Source: Impatiens glandulifera (taxonomy: Eukaryota; Streptophyta; Magnoliopsida; Ericales; Balsaminaceae). Taken from it: a stretch of DNA of 64,000 nucleotides. Both the position numbers and the translations under genes were made by a program. How positions within the stretch are numbered: position 1 is the first letter of the stretch; each line of letters starts with the position of its first letter. A model generated the notes under the pieces. The model did no database searches. It saw only the letters and a list, made by a program, of their open reading frames with translations, and was not told the origin of the DNA. The DNA is taken from positions 127,295,641 through 127,359,640 of the forward strand of contig NC_061862.1 in the NCBI RefSeq assembly GCF_907164915.1, written 5' to 3'. Positions 22,440 through 31,712 of this stretch are shown here, piece by piece.

Positions 22440-23450
22440 CCATCATAAAAGATTTTCTCCTCTTAAGAGACTTCCATCTTTTTGATAACTTTCCATGTAA
22501 GGTAGTGTGAAGATCAGAGGCGATGCTCTTCTTGTTGGATTTGTATAGTAATATTCTTGGGAAGACATGCTCATACACTTACAGTATCGTCCTCTCAACA
22601 AGTTTGGGGATAAATGTTTTGATAACCTCATAGGTCCACACTTGGAAGGCTAGTGAGAACCCAAATACAATATAAGAAACATTTACATTCTTCCATTCCT
22701 TCTTCCCCATGACTTCCTTCTTGTCCAAATATACCTACTCCACACTTGGAAGGCTAGTGAGAACCCAAATACAATATAAGAAACATTGACATTCTTCCCT
22801 TCCTTCTTCCCCATGACTTCCTTCTTGTCCAAATATACCGACCTGACGTGTTCCATGTCTTTATTCAAACCCTCCAAGGTTGCTCTAAAGAATCCCAATA
22901 GAAATTGGAGAAAAGTGTCAATGTCTTCAACCATGTGGAGGATTTTGATATTTATTATTCTCCTTGGGTCAAGGAAGAAGAGATAATGGCAAACCATGAA
23001 TACCAACCCATCTTCCATGCATCTTCCTTATCAGAGCAGGACATAAATCTTGACTGAAGGTCTCTAGTTCTAACAATCATATTACTGTTAAAATATTTTA
23101 CCACCAAAGGTGTACATTCTTCAACTTGATTGAAGATCTTTTCTAACGCAAGGAATCTCTCAAATTTGAGTCATGTCACCAAAGCATACTCTTTCATCTC
23201 AAAGCACAGCTCCTCTCCATTCACGAGGAACTTCATTTACTTAGAATTTGAGTTGTTATTCTTGAGGAGCATTTGATGAATTATCGTTCCTGAGAACCGT
23301 AGTCTCGGGGCTCCTTTGAATAAAAATCGGAATTAGGTTTTCTCTACCCTTTCCATTAGATCCATTGCAACAAACTTTTTGGTAATGTGTGATAGATTGG
23401 ATTTCCATGATACCCTAGCAACAAACTCAGGATTTATGGTTGATGTCATC
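22440..23450 (-). pseudogene. Ulp1 gene N-terminus, DUF1985-like region
   Basis: The start is at the ATG at 23450 (MTSTINPEF). The reading then contains MKFLVNGEELCFEMKEYALVT and YIVFGFSLAFQVW blocks, the signature of the DUF1985 region that precedes Ulp1 domains in plant transposons. Breaks are a TGA within VEKT*FRF, TAA before MKFLV, and TGA for a Gly after ALVT. A direct duplication of about 104 bp (22636-22739 and 22740-22840) shifts the frame near the end of the domain. Confidence 0.75.
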
Positions 23451-23479
23451 TAAAAAAAAGGAACAACATTAAGTAAGTA

Positions 23480-23860
23480 AAAAAAACAATGCACGTGAAG
23501 GTGAATTACAATACGCATATATTGTAATATGCAGACATTATATAAACCCTAAATCATGCATGCGGAATAAGAACATTACAATATGCGGACATTATATAAA
23601 TCATAAACCATGCATGTAGAATAAGAACATTACAATACGTTGATATTGCAATATGAGGACAATGCAATACGTGGACATTGCAATACGCGGACATTGCAAT
23701 ACGCAGACATTATATAAAACATAAATCATGCATGTAGAATAAGAACATTACAATACAGGGGCATTGTAATATGCGGACATTATATAAACCATAAAGCATG
23801 AATGTAGAATAAGAACATTACAATACACATCATGTAATACACGTGAGTGAGGAACATCAT
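23480..23860. repeat. Degenerate ACATTGCAATACGCGG / TTATATAAACC repeats
   Basis: Units of about 16 bp (ACATTGCAATACGCGG) and a longer unit with TTATATAAACC...CATGCATGTAGAATAAGAACATTACAAT are repeated four or more times directly upstream of the Ulp1 start. They resemble the 19 bp minisatellite at 2500-3175 and are probably part of the MULE. TATATAA within the unit could act as a TATA box for the Ulp1 gene. Confidence 0.7.
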
Positions 23861-24369
23861 AATATACATACATAAACCCTAACCAACTCTAATAAGAAAT
23901 ATCATAATATACATACATAAATCCTAAACGCTACATAAACCTTAAACGCTAAGGATTATCCATCATAATATACACATACATACATGCAAAACTCTAAATG
24001 CATGAATAAGAACATTACATAAACGCTAAACTCACCAGAATATAGGAACGACAAGATAAACGATGAGTCGAGGTGGTGATGATGAGAAGTTAAAGACGGA
24101 GACAAGTGTTGGGTAGGGTTTCTTGGAGACAAAAAGATGATTGGAGAGTCGAGGCGATGATGATGTTGAACAAATTTTAGTGTTTTTAGAATTTGAGAGT
24201 CGAAGCGATGATGTTGAACGAAGTTGAGCGATGATGATGTTGAACTGATGTTTAATGAAGTTGAACGAACTTGGAGAGTCGTGGAAGTTGGAGAGTGGTG
24301 GGTTGGAGAGAGGAAGTCATGAGTCGGAACGCATTCAAAATGAGGATCCCAAATGAGGTGAGGTTTATA

Positions 24370-24670
24370 TATTAGAGTTTGCGCGTATTACATATTACGC
24401 TTATTACTTAATACGCGCAATATGTAATACGCTTATTACATATTACGCTTATTACATATTACGCATATTACATAAGATGCAAAATATGAAATATGTTTAT
24501 TACATATTACGCATATTACTTAATACGCGCAATATTTAATACGCTTATTACATATTACGCATATTACATAATACGCATAATATGTAATAAGCGTATTACA
24601 TATTACGCGTATTACATTGCGCGTAATATGTAATACGCTTATGACATATTACGCTTAATATGTAATATGT
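24370..24670. repeat. TATTACGC / GCGTAATA short inverted repeats
   Basis: There are about 300 bp of alternating TATTACGCTTATTACATATTACGC and complementary units, highly palindromic. They lie just inside the presumed right end of the MULE. Confidence 0.85.
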
Positions 24671-24780
24671 GGTAGGGGCAGTCATGGGGGCAAGATGGAC
24701 ATTTCGTAGGTCGAAAGTGTCATTTTTGCAAAGTTTATCAAGCATGAGTCATTTTTCGAATTTGACCCATTATCAGGATA
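24671..24780. other. Possible right terminus of the MULE
   Basis: This is a less repetitive stretch with GGGGCAGTCATGGGGGCAAG at its left and GACCCATTATCAGG at its right. It could be the terminal inverted repeat, but its partner would lie left of base 1 and no TSD can be tested. Confidence 0.3.
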
Positions 24781-25837
24781 ATTTTATCAAATTTATCAAA
24801 TTTATCTTATGTCAAGTGACTGCCATACATAATTAACCCCACCAGATTATAATTAATTTCTTAGCCAAAAAAGATCCCGTTTAATTTTCCATTTCTGCCC
24901 AAAAGAAAATCAACAAATGACTTAAATGACAAAATGGTGCTAAACTTTGAATGATTCATCTCCCCGCCTATTTGAGGTCCTGGGTTTGAACCTTTTGTGG
25001 CTTATATGTTTAATCCGCGGGAATTAGCCGCACTCAGAAGGAGTTGGGAGAAGATCTGATGTCCCACCTTATGTATCACATCATGTACCATTATATTTAA
25101 ATAGAAGGAATTAGAGATTGTTTAAGAGAGAGAGAAAAATTAAAAACAAATGATTTTGTTTGAATTTAAAACCATGGCACATGATGTGATAAATAAGGTG
25201 GAACAATAGATCTAGTCCCGAAGGAGTTGTAAAATTATCTTATTTCCAATATTGTCTCATTCTATAAACGATCAAAGGATTATATTCATACTCGGACAAA
25301 ATATAAGAAAGGCCCATTTACTACAAATCTTTAAGCCCGATATTGATTCTTTCATGCTATCAGTAATGACCTAACACTTTGTCGCTAGAGTTTTGGGGAA
25401 GATGAAAAGTAAGTTAGTGAATTTATTTATAGTGTGATTATAGTAGAAATGGCGATAATATGAGAATCAAATTTTGATTAGAGACCTCCAAGAATTCCAA
25501 GAATGTAGAGTATCTGAAATCTCTTATGGAGACTTTGTAATATGTGCGGGATAACTAGTTAGCCATTATCTTCATATTCTAAACATTGTTTGTAATTGTT
25601 GAAATTTCTCTTTTATTAATTTAGATATGTTGTTGTAAATGTAAGAGTTTTGTTGTTGATTGACGAGTAAAATGTTGTTCATATTGCTTGCAAGTTGAAA
25701 GAACATTTTCTCTACTATAATAGAGATTAGTCATCCAATCATTATTTGATATTGTGATTTTCATTCTTAGAATATTTGGTTTTTTTATTTGTGTTTTCTT
25801 TTATTTGTGAAGATGAATTAGTGAACTTTTGACAATA

Positions 25838-25838
<1 letters not shown>
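24781..25838. other. No gene seen; contains an inverted repeat
   Basis: AT-rich intergenic DNA without a convincing ORF. Its only clear structure is the inverted repeat at 25045-25222. Confidence 0.6.
25045..25222. repeat. Inverted repeat, arms of about 50 bp
   Basis: Left arm 25045-25094 (AAGATCTGATGTCCCACCTT, then TATCACATCATGTACCAT) pairs with right arm 25171-25222 (ATGGCACATGATGTGATAAA, then AAGGTGGAACAATAGATCT) across about 76 bp. It could be a small MITE or hairpin locus. No clear TSD was recognised. Confidence 0.65.

Positions 25839-25893
<55 letters not shown>
25839..25893. repeat. (TA)n microsatellite
   Basis: Uninterrupted TA dinucleotides for about 50 bp. Shorter TA runs follow at about 26066-26094 and 26254-26280. 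Confidence 0.95.
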
Positions 25894-25898
<5 letters not shown>

Positions 25899-26061
25899 GA
25901 TGTTTAAAGTCAACTAGCACCACAATAATCCACGTCATCAAAATATAATCCATGTCATTAGGTATTTTCTCTCTAGTTTCATGTACTCTCTCTTTCTTAA
26001 TTAAATTTTAGAAATATATTTTATATTATATTTTTTTATTTCCTAATTATTTTCTCCCTCA

Positions 26062-26097
<36 letters not shown>

Positions 26098-26401
26098 TCA
26101 CTAATCATAAAATATATTTTTTTTATTAATAATTTATATATATAATATATATTAAATGTAGTTACCTTATATATTTATATATATATTATATTATTTTTTA
26201 TTATTAATTTTATATAAATACATTTTATCTTTTCTTATAATTTTTTTCTCTCATTATATATATATATATATATATATATTATTTTCTTTATTGGCATAAA
26301 TAATTTTTTGGTTCATATAAAAATTAACTAATTTGTAATAAATATTAAATACAAAATATATACATACATAAACTAATAAAATTATTTCAACAATCTCAAG
26401 T

Positions 26402-26462
26402 GGTCTAGCGGTTAAAGTGTTCACATTTCATGCTTAAGATTCGGGTTAGAATCTCAAAACAT
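26402..26462 (+). pseudogene. tRNA-like fragment or SINE head
   Basis: GTGGTCTAGCGGTTAAAGTG matches a Pol III A-box/D-arm. ATTCGGGTTAGAATC has the spacing of a B-box/T-arm and forms a 6 bp stem (AGATTC/GAATCT). The anticodon arm cannot be assigned. It is a tRNA relic or the start of a SINE. Confidence 0.5.
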
Positions 26463-26529
26463 GTAAATTTATATTTTCAAGAATGCATTATTGACTATAA
26501 TATATAGTGACGCAATTTTTAAACAAAGG

Positions 26530-27310
26530 ATACGAGGCATCTGAAAGTGTCAGGTCAGAATTAATGGTTGGTTTGGCGAGCGTTTGAAAGTGTGAGGTCA
26601 CGAGATGAAGGTCGGGTGGTTTGTTGAGTGTGAGGTCAGCATTATTGGTTAGTTTGGCGAGCATTTGAAAGTGTGAGGTCACGAGATGGAGGTCAGGTGG
26701 TGGATGGTTTGTCGAGTGTGAGGTCAGAATTAGTTGTTGGTTTGGAGAGTATTTGAAATGTGAGGTCACGAGATGAAGGTTGGGTGGTAGGTAGTTTATC
26801 AAGTGTGAGGTCAGAATTAGTGGTTAGTTTGACGAGCATTTGAAAGTGTGAGGTTAGGAATTAGTTGTTGGTTTGATGAGTATTTGAAATTGTGAGGTCA
26901 CGAGATGGAGGTCGGGTGGTGAGTGGTTTGTCGAGTGTGAGGTTGGAATTAGTGGTTGGTTTGGTGAACATTTGAAAGTGTAAGGTCACGAGATGGAGGT
27001 TGGGTGGTGTGTGGTTTATCGAGTGTGAGGGAGGAATTAGTGGGTTGGTTTGGCGAGCATTTGAAAGTGTGAGGTCACGAGATGGAGGTTGGGTGGTGGG
27101 TGGTTTGTCGAGTGTGAGATTGGAATTAGTGGTTGGTTTGGCGAGAATTTGAAAATGTGAGGTCACGAGATGGAGGTCGGTGGGTGGTGGGTGGTTTGTC
27201 GAGTGTGAGGTCAGAATAAAGATTGGTGGTTGAGTTTGACAAGAAATAAGAGATGTGTCATTGATTGAGGTCGACTAAGATTAGTGGGTGGTTTCCCGAG
27301 GGAATAAAAA
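26530..27310. repeat. Minisatellite of 87-92 bp units
   Basis: The unit carries GTTTGTCGAGTGTGAGGTCA, GGTTTGGCGAGCATTTGAAA and TGAGGTCACGAGATGGAGGT. Anchors at 26711, 26798, 26930, 27018, 27107 and 27199 give periods of 87-92 bp, with one 132 bp step explained by a partial extra unit. The minus-strand ORFs here are only translations of the repeat. Confidence 0.92.
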
Positions 27311-29333
27311 AGGCATATAAAAAAGTGTGAGTCACAAGATGATAGTCAATTTGAGGGGTTAATGGGATGCCGAGGGAATAAAATATATGTTAACAATTAA
27401 GTTTAAGATTAAACTTAATTTTTACAAACTAAAACCAATTTTAAATTAATTAAATTTAAATAATATTAATTTTATTTAAAATATTTATAAATAAATAATA
27501 TTTTAAATATATTCTTTCATGCTAGTTTTTAATAAAGTCTCAAAGAGACGATATCCTTTAAAAAAATATTAATTCAAAATATTTACATAAAAACTATGGA
27601 GATATCATGATATAAGTTTTTGAATTACCTCAACACCAGTCAATTAATTACTAAACAAACATTGCATGAACCCAATGACATCTAGACAAACGGAAAAAAT
27701 ATAAAAATCGGAAAATATAAAAAAAAAAATAAAAAATAAAAAAATTAACACCCAATGACATCTAGACAATCTGTTCAGCCCGGTGAGTTCATCAAGTACT
27801 TGGCCTTGTTCCCACCACCTCCCTCCATCGTTCCCACGACTTTGCGATTTATGTTTCCATTCAATTAATTTGTTTTTCAAATTTGATTCTTATCATCATT
27901 AAGACATATATGTACAAATAATTCATCATAAAAATATTAAAATTGGTTTAATTTTTAGAAAATTGAGACCAACTCAATTTGAAACTGTTTCTGCGAAAAT
28001 CTTGGTGTTTTTGAATTGGAATTAGTTGGATAAGATCAAAAGAACATTCTCTCGGTCCATTTCAAACAATTAAAATGTGTCAATTTACTTTATCCTCGAA
28101 TCTTCAAAAATCCAAAAGTCTCTCCAAAACCAAAATTTGAACTTTTTGAATTAGGATAAACTAGGGGATTCTAATTCATTGAGGGGATACCTAACATTTA
28201 AAGAAACTTTCTAAGCTCCCAATTTGTCTTCACTGATCTTATGAAGGATCATATTGATATTTAAAGAATTTGAGAGGGTTTTGACCTACTAGTCTTCTTG
28301 TTAATTGAAATTAGTTCCAACGTATTCTAATTTTATGAAGGAAACTTTTTGAATTGGTATCAAAGTCATCAATTGTCCTATAGCACAAAAATCAAGTTTT
28401 AGCTCTGAAAATTTCATAAATCAATCTCGGCCAATACTCAACTAGTTTGGTTGAATTTTGAATTTGTTATAATTTACTTTGAACATATCTTTTTTGAATT
28501 TTTTCTAATTTACTTCATCTTGAACCTATCCTTAGTTGACAATATCAGACTAGACAACTTTTAGGACGACCAAATAGGTCACCCTAGATTGTTGGAACAC
28601 TAAAAAGGATATTCGTGTAGAAAGAGATTGATGTCAATCCAATCGGTAGGATTGTAGAGCACGAGGAGGAGGCAACCAAGTTTTATTTAGGAAGATTTGA
28701 ACTTTGATAATATAGACGTCGTGAATCACGAGTGAAGAGTGTACCTGATAATGTTGAGTTGATAAAATATATCTTCAACTTGAAACAAAGGTTGTGAGCT
28801 TCCAGCCAAATCTTGTGGATTTAAACTTATTCTATCGACTGCCTAGAATTGTGAAATAAATAAAACACAATACTTTCACCTTGATTAAATTTATTAATTA
28901 GAATGATGAGTGTGCCTGAGAATGTTGAGTTGATGAAATATCTTCAACTTGAATTATCATCCGTTCACATTGTCTGCGGGATACGTTTGAAATTGTTTCA
29001 CAATACTCTTCAATATCCTATTAGGTAGATAAATAAGTGATTGAGTTAATTGTATAAAAATTTCAAATGCAAAATGGTAAGTAAATTCAAATATACAACA
29101 TATTGAACAAGAAAATTGACGATACCTTATCAATTGTTGAAGTTTGATTGGTTTGTCTCAATTTCATTTTTTCGTGAAATATTCTCTATGCCAGGTTTCA
29201 ACCTTCTACCTGTCTTCCTCGTTCTAATTCCTTTCACTCCAAGAGGGTTATTTTTCACCAATCTGTACAATTTTTTTCATTTTAAAACATTGGTGTCGTC
29301 TATCTAAAAACTTATAATTTCTCACCTACCAAT
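27311..29333. other. No gene seen; one partial duplication
   Basis: AT-rich DNA without a supported coding region. A segment with GTTGAGTTGAT...ATCTTCAACTTGAA occurs at 28735-28790 and again, slightly changed, at 28908-28962. Confidence 0.6.
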
Positions 29334-30287
29334 TTTAACATATCTAAAATACCATCTTTAACAAACTTGTAAGTGTCTTCCCTCTGAGTTGTCTTGGTAA
29401 CCAATTGAACATACAACCCACACAGTTCTTTATATCGGATATTTTGATTTACTTTTGGATCCAAACTAGCTTTTTAACATTTGAATTATTAAATTCAAAA
29501 TATTCAACCTTAGTTTCTCGCGTCCACCTTTTTAGTATCAAATAGTCATTCAAACGTCAAAGATGTTTCATCATACAATAAAGCTAATCCAAAAAACACA
29601 TATTATTTATGATGATTAAATCTTACAAACAACGCAATTGGACGACCTTCATTGTTCTTCATGTAGATTGTGTCAAACAAAATAACGTCTCTGAAATTGG
29701 TATAATTAGCTCTCATCTTAGCATCAGACCAAAAATATTAGTTATCAAGTCATCTTCATCAACTTGAATATAATAAAAAAAATTAGAATCATTAAACTGT
29801 ATTTTTTTGCAAGTATTCCAATACACCTTTAGTATCCCCAACCATCATATTTCATGTTCTTTTAAAGCGTAAATAGTTTTTGTAATCTTCAGAAATAAAA
29901 CTTAAAATCTCTCTCTCATCTATTTGTATCGCCATAAGATCATGAGATATCTTTGGTCGAATTCCAACAGCATTTGTCATATCAATATGTATCACTAGAG
30001 AAGAAGATATCTTTCGAAATCAGGATAACTATTATTCACATTAAGCTCCATCGGTTATCTTTTTCCCTTTTATCTTGAGCGGAACAACAAATTTTATCCA
30101 ATATTTTACCACATTTATCGTTGTGACTTTTATATCTTTTTAGGCCAAACTCAACTCTTTTAGCATACGACAAATAAAATTGGTAGGCATCTTCTTCAAT
30201 CTCAAATTCCAAACCAATATGTGGTACATCTTCTATAATAAATAAATTAGTATTTCCTAAATCTTCTCGATAATCTTCATTTTTCAA
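29334..30287 (-). pseudogene. FAR1/FHY3-like (MULE-derived) protein, degenerate
   Basis: The start at 30287 gives a FAR1 DNA-binding domain opening: PHIGLEFEIEEDAYQFYLSY, then AKRVEFGLKRYKS. Later, with stops and frame changes, come the MULE transposase-like core (DEDDLITNIFWSDAK, RDVILFDTIYM, GRPIALFVRFNHH) at about 29780-29600 and a C-terminal piece (LCGLYVQLVTKTTQ) near 29400. Between the N-terminal domain and the core most of the linker is missing. FAR1-family proteins are transcription factors derived from MULE transposases, so this may be a dead host paralogue or a dead transposase. Confidence 0.85.
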
Positions 30288-30654
30288 AAAATAACTAACG
30301 ACAAGTTATATATTCACCTTCCATTATTTTATATTGATCTTGATAACAAAACAATAACAACAAAATAGTGTGAAATGTGTATATATAGACAAATAATTTA
30401 TAATGAATTTAAATTTTTAAAGATGCTAGATACCAATAATCAATATATAGATAAAGAGTTCCTTTTAATATATAAATCTTCCTTTAATTACTGTATTCTT
30501 ATTTAGTGAGCTTAAAATGTAAGTTTTTTTTCTTTAATTATTTATCTATGTATACAATTTATATATAGATAAAATATTTAGAATTAGAAAAAAGAGTTTA
30601 CAAACTATAAATGTATAGTGAAGATAAAAATATTTAGAATTAGCAAATTATTTA

Positions 30655-31527
30655 TCTAATGAAGGATCATCTGCTGGTGGTACAAAGCTTATGAAGTCTA
30701 TGACATCATTGATGGGAATACTTCATAAGAATATGGCTGTAATGGAATCCAACATGGTAAAGATTATGAAGACTCAGAAAGCAAACAAGAAGGAATTTGC
30801 CGATCTTCTTAAAACCCATAATGAGATGGAGCAGACACTAAAGAGGAACACGTACGAGAATCATACCCTCAACAAGACATACACCAAATTTGAAAAGAAC
30901 TTTTTCAGACGACAAAGCGAGTTGAACGATTGCGACAGGGAAAATGCCGTTGAAGTCCATAATTAAGTTATGGATGGAATTAGCTTGCTTCGAAATCAAA
31001 TGGTTGAGATTTAAGGTAATATGAGTAGAGTTGATGTTGAGCGGTTAGAATAGGCTGATTCCTTTGTAAGGAAGATTCAGGCTGAAGAATATGCTAAGGC
31101 TGCTGCTGAGAAAGAGAATAATCTCATTACTCAAGGCGATGACAATAGCGGTAGAAGAGGTGGTGGTATTTCAACAGGCACCAGATCAAAGAGAAAGCCA
31201 ACTGGTGATGATAACGATAGGCAAAGCCCAAGAAGTAGTCCACAGTATGAGGTCCAAACGGAGTAAAGGCACGTTAGGAGTTCAGATTGACCTCCAGCTT
31301 TTAATAGACGGAGATGGGATTTCATCCAAGACACCTTATCTGACATCGGTATTCCACCAATCAAAAGAGGCGGAGGTCGCAACGGTGATCGTGGTGGCAG
31401 AAGTGGTGGAAGTGGTCATGGTGGTCATTCTCTCCCTCTGTACCGAAACCTTCTAACTGGTGAAGAATTCAGCTGTCAAGGATCTCGCTACACAATCGAC
31501 CCACTCGTGAAAAGGGAAGATCAATAA
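30655..31527 (+). pseudogene. C-terminal part of third ORF of element 3, coiled coil and RGG-like tail
   Basis: The open part 30691-30966 is a Lys/Glu/Asn-rich, likely coiled-coil segment (SLMGILHKNMAVMESNMVK). After TAA at about 30964 the same frame continues through TAA and TAG stops with LLRNQMVEI, KIQAEEYAKAAAEKENN and GRRGGGISTGTRSKRKPT. A shifted part has RRWDFIQDTLSDIGIPP and a Gly/Arg tail RGGGRNGDRGG before a stop near 31526. All three stops replace likely Gln codons. Its position before the PPT equals that of the 295-codon ORF of element 2, but the two segments do not overlap visibly, so this may be the missing C-terminus of that protein. RGG tails often bind RNA. Confidence 0.65.
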
Positions 31528-31698
31528 TCTCTTTTCTCTTAAACTATCTTCTGTTAGTTTGTGAACTTGGTTCTTTAAACTTGGTTTCTGAATATTGGTT
31601 TTTGGAAATTATTTCTGTAAGATTGGTGAACAAGTTTGACTCTTTCTTTTATTTGATGGATATTCATTTTGTTAACTATGCAAAGTTTTAACATCATC

Positions 31699-31712
31699 AA
31701 AAGAGGGGAAAT
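31699..31712 (+). promoter_or_regulatory. Polypurine tract of element 3
   Basis: AAAAGAGGGGAAAT directly precedes the LTR start TGTTAGGTC at 31713. Confidence 0.9.

Larger units (their letters stand above)
8817..23450 (-). pseudogene. MULE-borne ULP/SENP-like protease gene, split by element 2 (whole span)
   Basis: The order on the minus strand is a DUF1985-like N-terminal region (23450 to about 22440), an RKRK/TPPTLT segment with an internal duplication (22423-22190), a run of charged-repeat exons (about 22040-20400), and a C48 Ulp1-type cysteine protease domain (about 20060-19897 continuing at 9236-8817). Element 2 interrupts the protease exon. With one TSD copy removed, the reading frame continues across the insertion site, apart from one TAG next to it. 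Such proteins resemble SUMO-protease domains captured by MULEs. Several stops and frame shifts make this copy a pseudogene. Confidence 0.8.
1..24780. mobile_element. Remnant of a large Mutator-like element (KI-type MULE), nested host of two retrotransposons
   Basis: A decayed MURA-type transposase (plus, left) and a decayed Ulp1-protease gene (minus, stop codon at 8817, start near 23450) converge on each other. MULEs that carry a ULP-like gene are known from plants (KI or Kaonashi MULEs). Removing element 1 (3299-8757) and element 2 (9237-19896), with one TSD copy each, brings the two genes together with about 1.5 kb of repeat-rich DNA between their 3' ends. The right limit is inferred. After the Ulp1 promoter region come TATTACGC-type arrays and then a less repetitive stretch ending near 24780 that could be a terminal inverted repeat. 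The left end lies outside the window, so the TIR pair cannot be checked here. The grouping is an inference. The two genes themselves are well supported. Confidence 0.55.

Noticed and set aside
26488..27166. Minus-strand ORFs with PPSRDLTLS-type repeats
   Set aside because: They are translations of the 87-92 bp minisatellite, with no start context or conserved domain.
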